DNA of 64,000 nucleotides, from positions 186,001-250,000 of the forward strand of contig CAVZHI010000005.1 of assembly GCA_963775015.1 (NCBI GenBank), in the 5' to 3' direction. The notes beneath the pieces were generated by a model. It was not told the origin of the DNA. It saw only the letters and a list, made by a program, of their open reading frames with translations, and did no database searches. Shown here piece by piece: positions 21,079 through 29,689 of this stretch (position 1 is the first letter of the stretch; each line of letters begins with the position of its first letter). A program made the position numbers and the translations under genes. Origin of the DNA: JAEMQF01 sp963775015 (lineage in GTDB: Bacteria; Pseudomonadota; Gammaproteobacteria; Burkholderiales; Burkholderiaceae_C).

Positions 21079-21119
21079 ACGTCGGCGCCGTGGCGCGCGA
21101 GCGGCCTCGTGGTCGCGAC

Positions 21120-22896
21120 TCAAGCGTCGGCTGGCCGGCGCATCAAATTGCCGATCGCGGCGCGCAGCTTGCTGTTCGGCACCGGCTTGTGCAGCAACAG
21201 CAGGCCGCTCGCCTGCGCTTCTTTCAGGCGATCGGGCGCGGTGTCGCCGGTGATCAGCAAGGCGAGGATGTCGGCGTTGTATTCGTTGCGCAAGCGCTCG
21301 ATCACGGCGATGCCGTTCTCGCCGCCGCGCAACCGGTAATCGCAAATGATGAGAGCCGGGCGCTCGGTGCAAGTCTCCAGGCGCGCCACCATCTCGTCGC
21401 CGGACCCGGTGGCGATCGCCTCATGCCCCCAGCTCGTCAACAGGCTGAGCATCGCCAGCTGGATCGCGGTTTCGTCGTCGACGACGAGGATCAGGCCACG
21501 CTGCGCGGCACCGGCCGGAAGTCGCGCGGCGGGCAATTCCGCGAGGGCGGCGCCAGCCCACAGCGGCACGTTCACCTTGAACACCGACCCCCTGCCAGGC
21601 CGCGAGGCCAGCGTCAGCGGGCAGTCGAGCAAGGTGCACAGCCTGCGCACGATGGCCAAGCCGAGGCCGAGTCCCTTGGCGCGGTCGCGTTCCGGATTTT
21701 CCAACTGGTAGAACTCTTCGAAGACACGATCTTGCTCGTTCGGCCGGGATGCCGAGCCCGCTGTCCCACACCTCGACGCTCAGGCGGTCGGCGCGGCGCC
21801 GGCAGCCGATGAGCACGCGGCCCCGTGGCGTGTAGCGCACCGCGTTCGCGACCAGGTTGCGCACGACGCGCTCGAGCAAGACCGGGTCGCTTGTCACCGC
21901 AGCCGACGGTGGCCGAGAACCGAAGCGGGAGTGCCCTTGCTCTGCGCGTCGGCGGCGTGATCGGCGCAGACGCGCAACGCAGGGGCTGCATGGCAAATCC
22001 TCAGGTCGGCACTGCACCACGCCGGCGTCGAGCCGCGAGATATCGAGCAGCGAGGCAAACAAGCTGTCCAGCGACTGCACCGCACCGTCGAGCTGCTCGA
22101 CGAGGCGCCGGCCTTCCGCATCGAGCGGCCGCTCGCTCAGCGCCGCGACGAACAGGCCCAGCGCGTGCGCTGGCTGGCGCAGGTCGTGGCTTGCTGCGGC
22201 GAGAAAGCGCGACTTGGCCAGATTCGCCCGCTCGGCGAGCTCTCGTTGCCGCTGTTCGCGCTCGACGAGGTCGAGATTCTCGAAGCGCAGCCGCACCGAA
22301 GCGACCAGGTTGCGGTTCGCGCGCCAAGCGAGGGTCGAGATCGCGATCAGAAACAGCGGTGCCATCAACGCCATGATCACGTTCAGCTTGCCGCTGTTGA
22401 ACGGGCTCCAGAAGATGTAGGGCAGCGAAGCCGGAACCAAGTAGGCGTACGCTGCGGGCAGGTAACTGCCGTACGCCGGGATCGTGCCCGACACCGTCGC
22501 CGCGAGCACCAACACGATCAGCATCTGCTGCTCGAGGTTGCCAGGGGTCATCAGCCAGACAGCCCCCAGGCCCCAGATCAACCCGCCGCCAAGCGACGCC
22601 AGCGTGAAGCGGCGCGCAGCGGTGCGCCAATTCACCCGGCTGGCAGGCGTGCGCAGGTAGGCCAGGCAGAGCAGCACACGGCAAACGACATCGGCGCTCG
22701 CCAATCCGAGCCAGAGGGCCACCTCAAAAACCGGGCTCTGATACACCAGCACCAGGGCGCTGGCCAGCAGGAATGCCGCAATCAGGGCCGCGAACAGGCC
22801 GGCAGGCGCTGTCTGATGCAGCGAACGCACCTGCTCGGCGCGAATACGCTCCACACTCGCAGCGCTCGCCGCCTCGACGGATTGCGGTTCGGCCAT
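21120..22896 (-). CDS. Hybrid sensor histidine kinase / receiver (several frameshifts)
   Basis: A membrane sensor kinase. Five or six hydrophobic segments lie in residues about 30-195 with no recognised ligand domain. The H-box is SRFLAAASHDLRQPAHALGL with the phospho-His. The ATP domain has VVRNLVANAVRYTPRG (N box), VWDSGLGIP (G1) and GLGLGLAIVRR (G2). The end is a receiver domain (LILVVDDETAIQLAMLS, ALIICDYRLRGGENG, LLLLHKPV). Two compensating indels fall near 21905 and 21960, and another near 21745, where the frame must change to read EEFYQLENPERDRAKG. The start at 22896 (MAEPQSVEAASAASVERIRA) has AGGGA before it. The opposed LuxR-type regulator is its probable partner. Confidence 0.83.
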
Positions 22897-23016
22897 GCTC
22901 GGTTCCCTGCGCACGAAGCTTAAGGATTGTGGCGCGGCACGGGTGTCCGAGATGCTGTTCAGGTGGCTTGCTCGCCGCTGGCGTGCCTGTGGCTGCGCTG
23001 ATTTGGCGCCAAAGTC

Positions 23017-23046
23017 TTGCTGTGCCCCCCCAGCTCAGGCTACAAT
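23017..23046 (+). promoter_or_regulatory. Sigma-70 promoter of the rimP-nusA-infB operon
   Basis: TTGCTG at 23017-23022 and TACAAT at 23041-23046 are separated by 18 bases. Transcription would start near 23053, about 100 bases before rimP. The position suits the long rightward translation operon. Confidence 0.7.
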
Positions 23047-23059
23047 CCGACCTTTCGAG

Positions 23060-23152
23060 ATGAAGTGGATTGGGCGGATTCTTCCAGCCCATTTTTTTTG
23101 GCCGATCGGGTTTCCCGGCCGGCTCGGGCAACAAGGCGGGATGATCGGCTGA
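23060..23152 (+). CDS. Possible 30-codon leader peptide upstream of rimP
   Basis: An ATG at 23060, just downstream of the predicted start of transcription, opens a 30-codon frame beginning MKWIGRILPAHFFWPIGFPG. Its TGA overlaps the rimP ATG as TGATG at 23150-23154, the same coupling arrangement used elsewhere in this operon. The frame contains a small hairpin and a run of eight Ts. Its ribosome binding site is weak. Coding status is a hypothesis; the coupling and position are what is seen. Confidence 0.35.
   Translation: MKWIGRILPAHFFWPIGFPGRLGQQGGMIG
23071..23099 (+). terminator. Attenuator-like hairpin plus T8 in the rimP leader
   Basis: TGGGC at 23071-23075 pairs with GCCCA at 23087-23091 across an 11-base loop and is followed directly by eight Ts (23092-23099). 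The stem is short, so termination would be partial at best. It lies within the possible leader ORF, 20-45 bases after the predicted start of transcription. Confidence 0.4.
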
Positions 23153-23715
23153 TGGATTGGCAATCCGCGGTGCAGGGCACCGTGAAGGGTCTGGGCTACG
23201 ACTTGGTGGACGCGCAGCGCAGTGCGGGAGGGTTGTTGCGTGTGTTCATCGACAAGCTCGCTGACCACCCCAGCGTGGGCCAGTCGGCTGCTGACGCCGA
23301 GGCGTCGCGGTCGATCACGGTTGAGGATTGCGAAAGGGTGACGCGCCAGCTCCAGCATGTGCTGGAGGTCGAGGGCTGCGATTACCAGCGCCTCGAAGTG
23401 TCGTCGCCGGGGCTGGACCGGCCGCTGAAAAAACAAGCTGATTTCGAGCGATTTGCGGGTGCGCAAGTCGAGGTGACGTTGAAGCTCGCATTGAAGGGGC
23501 GGAAGAAGTATCGCGGCGAGCTGCGCGCGAACGGGGCAGCAGGCTGGCGGATCGTGCTGGGGGAAGGCGAAGTGCAGCAGGCGCTTGATTTTGTGCTCGA
23601 GGACGTGCGCGAAGCGCACCTCGTGCCGGTGCTTGATTTCAAGGGCCGTCCATCCGCGGGTGAAGCAGGTGGCGGGCGCCGTGACAAAGGCGTTGAAGGA
23701 GATCGAATTCAATGA
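23152..23715 (+). CDS. rimP: Ribosome maturation factor RimP
   Basis: It helps the 30S subunit mature. The 187-residue protein starts MDWQSAVQGTVKGLGYDLVD. The family signatures LLRVFIDK, ITVEDCERVTRQL and YQRLEVSSPGLDRPLKK are present; the last is the strongest RimP motif. AAGGCGGG at 23134-23140 may serve as its ribosome binding site. The stop overlaps the nusA start as ATGA at 23712-23715. It is the first certain gene of the operon. Confidence 0.95.
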   Translation: MDWQSAVQGTVKGLGYDLVDAQRSAGGLLRVFIDKLADHPSVGQSAADAEASRSITVEDCERVTRQLQHVLEVEGCDYQRLEVSSPGLDRPLKKQADFERFAGAQVEVTLKLALKGRKKYRGELRANGAAGWRIVLGEGEVQQALDFVLEDVREAHLVPVLDFKGRPSAGEAGGGRRDKGVEGDRIQ

Positions 23716-25190
23716 ACCGTGAACTGTTGATGTTGGTCGACGCGATCTCGCGCGAGAAGAGCGTCGACCTCGAGGTCGTGTTCGGCGCGGTCGAGGCTGC
23801 GCTCGCTTCTGCGTCGAAGAAATTGCACGGCGGCGAAGTCGACATGCGCGTCACCGTCGATCGCGACAGCGGCGAATACGAAACCTTCCGCCGCTGGCAC
23901 GTGGTGCCGGACGAAGCCGGGTTGCAACTGCCGGACTCGGAAATCCTGCTCTTCGAAGCGCAGGAGCAGATTCCCGACATCGAGGTCGACGACTACATCG
24001 AAGAGCCGGTCGAGTCGGTGTCGATCGGGCGCATCGGCGCGCAGGCGGCGAAGCAGGTGATCCTGCAGAAGATTCGCGACGCCGAGCGCGAGCAGCTGCT
24101 GAATGACTTCCTGTCGCGCGGCGAAAAGATCTTCGTCGGCACGGTGAAGCGCCTGGACAAGGGCGACGTGATCGTCGAATCGGGCCGCGTCGAAGGGCGG
24201 TTGCGGCGTGCCGAGATGATCCCGAAGGAAAACCTGCGCACCGGAGACCGGGTTCGCGCCTACATCGCCGACGTCGACTCGACGCTGCGCGGGCCGCAGA
24301 TCCTGCTCTCGCGCAGCGCGCCGGGTTTCATGATCGAACTCTTCGCGCAGGAAGTTCCGGAAATCGAACAGGGCTTGCTCGAAATCAAGTCGTGCGCCCG
24401 CGATCCGGGATCGCGCGCCAAGATCGCCGTCGTCTCGCACGACAAGCGCGTCGATCCGATCGGCACCTGCGTCGGCGTGCGCGGCTCGCGCGTGAATGCG
24501 GTGACGAATGAAGTCGCCGGAGAACGCGTCGACATCGTGCTCTGGTCGGAAGACCCGGCGCAATTCGTCATCGGCGCGCTCGCGCCGGCGAACGTGGTGT
24601 CGATCGTCGTCGATGAAGAGCGCCACGCGATGGACGTTGTCGTCGACGAAGAGAACCTCGCCATCGCGATCGGCCGCGGCGGGCAGAACGTGCGCCTGGC
24701 CTCGGAAATGACGGGCTGGCGCATCAACATCATGACCGCCGAAGAGTCGGCGTCCAAACAAGCGGTCGAGTCCGATGCGGTGCGCAAGCTCTTCATCGAC
24801 AAGCTGGATGTGGACGCCGAAGTCGCCGACATCCTGATCGCCGAAGGTTTCTCGAGCCTCGAAGAAGTTGCGTACGTGCCGATGCAGGAAATGCTCGAGA
24901 TCGAGAGCTTCGACGAAGACACGGTGAACGAGTTGCGCACCCGCGCCAAGGATGCGCTGCTGACGATGGAAATCGCCAAGGAAGAAAGCGTGAACGACGT
25001 GTCGCAGGACTTGCGCGACCTCGACGGCCTGACCGCGCCGCTCATCGCCAAGCTCGCCGAAGGCGGCATTCACACGCGCGACGACCTCGCCGACCTGGCC
25101 GTCGACGAGTTGATCGACATCACCGCGATCGACGAAGACCAGGCCAAGGCGTTGATCATGAAGGCCCGCGAACACTGGTTCAACGAATAA
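23712..25190 (+). CDS. nusA: Transcription termination/antitermination factor NusA
   Basis: A 492-residue RNA polymerase-associated factor that controls pausing, termination and antitermination. The N-terminal domain starts MNRELLMLVDAISREKSVDL. An S1 domain (VGTVKRLDKGDVIVESGRVE) is followed by two KH domains (DPIGTCVGVRGSRVNAVTNE, AIGRGGQNVRLASEMTG). Two acidic C-terminal repeats follow (AEGFSSLEEVAYVPMQEML and LAEGGIHTRDDLADL), as in Proteobacteria. Its start overlaps rimP; 65 bases separate it from infB. Confidence 0.97.
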   Translation: MNRELLMLVDAISREKSVDLEVVFGAVEAALASASKKLHGGEVDMRVTVDRDSGEYETFRRWHVVPDEAGLQLPDSEILLFEAQEQIPDIEVDDYIEEPVESVSIGRIGAQAAKQVILQKIRDAEREQLLNDFLSRGEKIFVGTVKRLDKGDVIVESGRVEGRLRRAEMIPKENLRTGDRVRAYIADVDSTLRGPQILLSRSAPGFMIELFAQEVPEIEQGLLEIKSCARDPGSRAKIAVVSHDKRVDPIGTCVGVRGSRVNAVTNEVAGERVDIVLWSEDPAQFVIGALAPANVVSIVVDEERHAMDVVVDEENLAIAIGRGGQNVRLASEMTGWRINIMTAEESASKQAVESDAVRKLFIDKLDVDAEVADILIAEGFSSLEEVAYVPMQEMLEIESFDEDTVNELRTRAKDALLTMEIAKEESVNDVSQDLRDLDGLTAPLIAKLAEGGIHTRDDLADLAVDELIDITAIDEDQAKALIMKAREHWFNE

Positions 25191-25255
25191 GGACCCGGGC
25201 CCACACATGTGCAATACGCCAAGCAAGACAGGCAAGACCTAGCAAGGACTGAACA

Positions 25256-28135
25256 ATGGCCTCGACCACCGTCGCCCAACTCGCCACCGAGCTGAACCGC
25301 TCGGCGGCCACGCTGCTCGAACAGATGCAGGCGGCCGGCCTGAGCAAGGCCTCGACGGACGCGAGCGTGACCGAGGCTGACAAAGAGCGGCTCCTCGAGC
25401 ACCTGCGCTCGACGCATGGCATCGCCGCGGGCGAGCGCAAGAAGATCACGCTGACGCGCAAGTCGACGAGCGAAATCAAGCAGGCCGACGCGAGCGGCAA
25501 GGCGCGCACGATTCAAGTCGAAGTGCGCAAGAAGCGCACCTTCGTCAAGCGCGACGAAACCAGCGGCACGCCTGCGGAAGCCGCAGCGCCGGTGATCGAC
25601 GAAGCCGAGCTCGCGCGCCGCGAGCAGGAAGCGCAGGCGCAAGCCGCGTTGCTGCGCCGCCAGGAAGAGGACCTGGCCGAGCAACGCCGGGTTCGCGAAG
25701 AATCCGAACAGCGCGAGCGCGATGCGGCTGCGCAAGCCGAGCGCGACGCTGCGGCGAAGGCGGCTGCCGATGCCGCCGCCGCAGTCGCCGCGGCGCTCGC
25801 CGCCGCGCCTGCGGTTTCGTCCGTCAAGACCGGACGCGGCAAGAAGGCTGCGGTTGCGCCTGCCCCGGCTCCGGCTCCCGTCGTTGCGCCGCCGCCTGCG
25901 GAACCGCCCAAGCCGGTGCTGCGCGTCATCAAGGCGGCGGACGTCGAAAACGAAGAAAAGAACCGTGCCGCCGATCTGACGAAGCGCCGCAAGGCTGCCG
26001 AAGACGAAGCCGTCGCGATCCGCGCCATGATGTCGGCGCCCAAGCGCGTCGTCGCGAAGAAGGTCGAAGAGCCCAAGCCGGTGGTCGAGCCCGGCAAGGA
26101 CGGCATCAAGGGCACGATTCACAAGAAGGCCGGCACGCCCGGCGCGGCACCGGGTGCGACGGGCACCACGGCGCGCCCCGGCGACAAGAAGTCGGTCAAG
26201 TCGGAAAAGCTCTCCAGCAGCTGGGCCGACGACGCGGCGAAGAAGCGCGCCCTCAAGCCGCGTGGTGCCACGGGTCCGGCAGGCGCGGGCCGGCCGGGCT
26301 GGCGCGCGCCGCGCGCCGGGCGCCGCGGCGAGCGCAACGATGGGCCGGCGACGAACTACGTCGCGCCGGCCGAAACGGTGGTGCAGGAAGTGCACGTTCC
26401 GGAAACGATCAGCGTCGCCGATCTGGCGCACAAGATGTCGGTGAAGGCGTCCGAAGTCATCAAGCAGATGATGAAGCTCGGCCAGATGGTCACGATCAAC
26501 CAGCAGATGGACCAGGAGACGGCGATGATCGTCGTCGAGGAAATGGGCCACAAGGCGCTCGCCGCCAAGCTCGACGACCCGGAAGCGTTCCTCGAAGACA
26601 GCGAAGCCGAAGTCACGCACGAAGAATTGCCGCGCGCCCCGGTCGTGACGGTGATGGGTCACGTCGACCACGGCAAGACGTCGCTGCTCGACAAGATCCG
26701 CACCGCGCGCGTCGCGGCGGGCGAAGCGGGCGGCATCACGCAGCACATCGGCGCGTACCACGTCGACACCCCGCGCGGCATGATCACGTTCCTGGACACG
26801 CCGGGCCACGCCGCGTTCACGGCGATGCGCGCACGCGGCGCGAAAGCCACCGACATCGTCATTCTCGTGGTGGCGGCTGACGACGGCGTGATGCCGCAGA
26901 CGAAAGAAGCGATCCACCACGCGAAGGCGGCGGGGGTGCCGATCGTCGTCGCGATGAACAAGGTCGACAAGCCCGAAGCGAACCTGGAGCGCGTCAAGTC
27001 TGAGTTGGTCGCCGAACAGGTCGTTCCGGAAGACTTCGGCGGCGACTCGCCGTTCGTTCCGGTGTCGGCCAAGACCGGCCAAGGCATCGACCAACTGCTC
27101 GAACAGGTGTTGCTGCAAGCCGAAGTGCTGGAGTTGCGTGCGCCGAAAGACGCGCCCGCGAAGGGCCTCGTCATCGAAGCCAAACTCGACAAGGGCCGCG
27201 GACCGGTCGCGACGATCCTGGTGCAAAGCGGAACGCTCAAGCGCGGCGATGTCGTGCTCGCCGGTTCCACCTACGGCCGGGTGCGCGCGATGCTCGATGA
27301 GAATGGCAAGGCAACCGCCGAAGCCGGCCCGTCGATCCCGGTGGAAATTCAGGGACTGACCGAAGTGCCGCAGGCCGGCGACGAGTTCATGGTGCTATCT
27401 GACGAGCGCCGGGCACGCGAAATCGCGACCTTCCGCTCCGGAAAGTATCGCGACGTGAAACTGGCGAAGCGCCAGGCGGCGAAGCTCGAGACGATGATGG
27501 ACCAGATGGGTCAGGGCGAAACGCAGACGCTGGCGCTGATCGTCAAGGCCGACGTGCAAGGTTCGCAGGAAGCGCTGGCGCAGTCGCTCGTCAAGCTCAG
27601 CACGCCCGAAGTCAAGGTGCAGATCGTGCACGCCGCGGTGGGCGGAATTTCCGAGAGCGACATCAACCTTGCGATCGCGTCCAAGGCCGTCATCATCGGC
27701 TTCAATACGCGCGCCGACGCCGGTGCGCGCAAGCTCGGCGAGAACAACGGCGTCGACATCCGCTACTACAACATCATCTACGACGCGGTCGACGACGTGA
27801 AGGCGGCGATGACGGGAATGCTCGCTCCCGAGCAGCGCGAAGAGATCATCGGCACCGCGGAAATTCGCACCGTATTCGTCGCGTCGAAGATCGGCACCGT
27901 CGCCGGTTCGATGGTCACGGCGGGTCTGGTGCGCCGCGGTGCACGCTTCCGCCTGCTGCGCGAGAACGTCGTCGTCTACACGGGCGAAGTCGAATCGGTG
28001 CGGCGCCTGAAGGACGACGTGCGCGAAGTCGCCACCGGCTTCGAATGCGGCATCAAGCTGAAGAACTACAACGACATCAAGGAAGGCGACGCCCTCGAGT
28101 TCTTCGAGGTGAAGGAAGTCGCGCGCACCCTGTAG
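25256..28135 (+). CDS. infB: Translation initiation factor IF-2
   Basis: A 959-residue GTPase that places initiator tRNA on the 30S subunit. The order is an N-terminal IF2N domain (ASTTVAQLATELNRSAATLL), a long Ala/Lys/Glu-rich linker (residues about 100-370), a second IF2N domain and the G domain. G1 is GHVDHGKTS near residue 467, G3 is DTPGHAAF and G4 is NKVDKPEAN. The C-terminal part has the fMet-tRNA binding region (KNYNDIKEGDALEFFEVKEV). The frame is intact throughout, unlike several long genes nearby. Confidence 0.98.
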   Translation: MASTTVAQLATELNRSAATLLEQMQAAGLSKASTDASVTEADKERLLEHLRSTHGIAAGERKKITLTRKSTSEIKQADASGKARTIQVEVRKKRTFVKRDETSGTPAEAAAPVIDEAELARREQEAQAQAALLRRQEEDLAEQRRVREESEQRERDAAAQAERDAAAKAAADAAAAVAAALAAAPAVSSVKTGRGKKAAVAPAPAPAPVVAPPPAEPPKPVLRVIKAADVENEEKNRAADLTKRRKAAEDEAVAIRAMMSAPKRVVAKKVEEPKPVVEPGKDGIKGTIHKKAGTPGAAPGATGTTARPGDKKSVKSEKLSSSWADDAAKKRALKPRGATGPAGAGRPGWRAPRAGRRGERNDGPATNYVAPAETVVQEVHVPETISVADLAHKMSVKASEVIKQMMKLGQMVTINQQMDQETAMIVVEEMGHKALAAKLDDPEAFLEDSEAEVTHEELPRAPVVTVMGHVDHGKTSLLDKIRTARVAAGEAGGITQHIGAYHVDTPRGMITFLDTPGHAAFTAMRARGAKATDIVILVVAADDGVMPQTKEAIHHAKAAGVPIVVAMNKVDKPEANLERVKSELVAEQVVPEDFGGDSPFVPVSAKTGQGIDQLLEQVLLQAEVLELRAPKDAPAKGLVIEAKLDKGRGPVATILVQSGTLKRGDVVLAGSTYGRVRAMLDENGKATAEAGPSIPVEIQGLTEVPQAGDEFMVLSDERRAREIATFRSGKYRDVKLAKRQAAKLETMMDQMGQGETQTLALIVKADVQGSQEALAQSLVKLSTPEVKVQIVHAAVGGISESDINLAIASKAVIIGFNTRADAGARKLGENNGVDIRYYNIIYDAVDDVKAAMTGMLAPEQREEIIGTAEIRTVFVASKIGTVAGSMVTAGLVRRGARFRLLRENVVVYTGEVESVRRLKDDVREVATGFECGIKLKNYNDIKEGDALEFFEVKEVARTL

Positions 28136-28156
28136 GCGGCCTTGCTTCTTCACTGC

Positions 28157-28197
28157 AACCCCGCCGACCGAAGAGGAAGGCGGGGTTTGTTTTTGTT
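28157..28197 (+). terminator. Intrinsic terminator-like hairpin between infB and rbfA
   Basis: AACCCCGCC at 28157-28165 pairs perfectly with GGCGGGGTT at 28179-28187 over a 13-base loop and runs into TTTGTTTTTG. This fits an intrinsic terminator right after infB. Because rbfA and truB lie only a few bases on, it probably attenuates rather than ends the transcript. Confidence 0.7.
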
Positions 28198-28210
28198 GGG
28201 GCCGACGAGC

Positions 28211-28573
28211 ATGAAACACAAACGAACCATACCGAACCGAAGCTTCCGCATCGCGGACCAGATCCAGCGCGACGTTGCCGGGTTGATCCGCGAGCTGAAG
28301 GACCCGCGCGTGGGCATGGTGACGATCCACGCCGTCGAAGTGACGCCCGACTACGCGCACGCGAAGATCTTCTTTTCGCTGCTGATCGGCGATCCTGCCG
28401 AGTGCGAAGTCGGATTGAACGAAGCCGCTGGCTTCATCCGCAACGGCCTGTTCAAGAAGCTGCAAATCCACACCGTGCCGACGCTGCACTTCGTGTTCGA
28501 CCGCACGACGGAGCGCGCCGCCGAGCTGAGCCTGTTGATCGCCCAGGCGAATTCGACGCGCGCCAAGGATTGA
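28211..28573 (+). CDS. rbfA: Ribosome-binding factor A
   Basis: A 120-residue KH-fold protein needed for 16S rRNA 5'-end maturation and cold growth. It starts MKHKRTIPNRSFRIADQIQR and contains LIRELKDPRVGMVTI and PTLHFVFDRTTERAAEL, the family signatures. It follows infB after a terminator-like hairpin. Its TGA overlaps a possible truB ATG as TGATG at 28571-28575. Confidence 0.95.
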   Translation: MKHKRTIPNRSFRIADQIQRDVAGLIRELKDPRVGMVTIHAVEVTPDYAHAKIFFSLLIGDPAECEVGLNEAAGFIRNGLFKKLQIHTVPTLHFVFDRTTERAAELSLLIAQANSTRAKD

Positions 28574-29679
28574 TGCGCGTTTCAATCGGCAATATGGTTG
28601 AGTCGCGTCTTCACCCTCACCCCAACCCTCTCCCGCAAGCGGGAGAGGGAGCCCAGGCTGCGCTCCCGCAAGCGGAAGTGGGGACAACGCATTCTCCCTC
28701 TCCCCCGTCCTCGGGGCAGAGGGTGGGGGTGAGGGGGCGAGGCACAGCACAACGCATCCGCGAGCCGCGCCGCGCCGTGCACGGCGTGCTGTTGCTCGAC
28801 AAACCCGTCGGCCTGTCGAGCAACCAGGCGTTGCAGGCGGCCAAACGCCTCTACCGCGCCGAGAAAGCCGGCCACACCGGGACCCTCGACCCCCTGGCGA
28901 GCGGCTTGCTGCCGCTGTGCTTCGGCGCGGCGACGAAGTTTTCGCAATTGAGTCTGGACGCCGATAAGCGCTACCTCGCGACGCTCAAACTCGGCGTGAC
29001 GACGACCACCGGCGACGGCGAAGGCGAAGTGCTGGAAATCCAACCGGTGAACGTGGGCCGCGAACAGTTGGATGCGGCGTGCGCCCGGCTCACCGGCGAG
29101 ATCGAGCAATTGCCGCCGATGCACTCGGCGCTGAAGCACGAAGGCAGGGCGCTCTACGAGTACGCGCGCGCCGGCGTCGCGGTTCCGCGCGCGCCGCGGC
29201 GCATCAGCGTCTTCGCGATTCACATCGTCGACGGCGCCGCCGACGAATGGTGCATCGACGTGCGTTGCAGCAAGGGCACCTACATTCGCGTCCTCGCCGA
29301 GGACATCGGCAAGCTGCTCGGCTGCGGCGCGCATCTGCACGCCTTGCGCCGCAGTGCCAGCGGGATGCTGAACCTGGATGACGCGGTGACGCTCGATGAA
29401 CTCGCGCTGCTGGGCGAAGCCGGCCGCGACGCGAAGCTTCATCCGGCTGACACGTTGCTCAGCGATGCTGCGCTGCTGCGTCTGGACGCGGCCGCCAGCG
29501 CACGTTTTCTCGGAGGCGTGCGGCTTCGAATTGAACACGCGGACGCGGCGCTGCTGCGCGTCTACGGGCCGGAACCGCGCGCATTCCTGGGCAGTGCCCA
29601 TGTCACGGCCGGCGAGCTCATCAGCCATCGGCTGCTCAGCCCGGCCGAAGTGCAAGGCCTGCTCAACCCCACACTTTGA
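28573..29679 (+). CDS. truB: tRNA pseudouridine(55) synthase TruB with repeat-derived N-terminus
   Basis: It makes pseudouridine 55 in the tRNA T loop. The core starts at VHGVLLLDKPVGLSSNQALQ. The catalytic Asp is in AGHTGTLDPLASGLLPLCFG, and CSKGTYIRVLAEDIGKLLG follows. The start is uncertain: ATG 28573 is coupled to rbfA (TGATG) but makes a peptide read through an intergenic-type repeat (HPHPNPLPQAGEG at about residues 14-26). GTG codons at 28723 and 28729, just past the repeat, would give a normal-length N-terminus. I keep the coupled ATG as the outer limit because the whole insert stays in frame. Confidence 0.9.
   Translation: MRVSIGNMVESRLHPHPNPLPQAGEGAQAALPQAEVGTTHSPSPPSSGQRVGVRGRGTAQRIREPRRAVHGVLLLDKPVGLSSNQALQAAKRLYRAEKAGHTGTLDPLASGLLPLCFGAATKFSQLSLDADKRYLATLKLGVTTTTGDGEGEVLEIQPVNVGREQLDAACARLTGEIEQLPPMHSALKHEGRALYEYARAGVAVPRAPRRISVFAIHIVDGAADEWCIDVRCSKGTYIRVLAEDIGKLLGCGAHLHALRRSASGMLNLDDAVTLDELALLGEAGRDAKLHPADTLLSDAALLRLDAAASARFLGGVRLRIEHADAALLRVYGPEPRAFLGSAHVTAGELISHRLLSPAEVQGLLNPTL
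28614..28737. repeat. Intergenic palindromic repeat inserted at the 5' end of truB
   Basis: The left end CCCTCACCCCAACCCTCTCC folds with GGGAGAGGG over GCAAGC. The right end (about 28716-28737, GGGGCAGAGGGTGGGGGTGA) is an inverted version of the left end. The element is about 124 bases and open in the truB frame. A shorter member of the same family lies at 49796-49830. It encodes no protein of its own and looks like a REP/MITE-type repeat. Confidence 0.75.
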
Positions 29680-29689
29680 AGCTCAACTC

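Noticed and set aside
28614..28737. The repeat in truB as an insertion sequence
   Set aside because: It is too short for a transposase, has no such coding, and a short family member occurs between boxC and boxB without target duplication that I can see.
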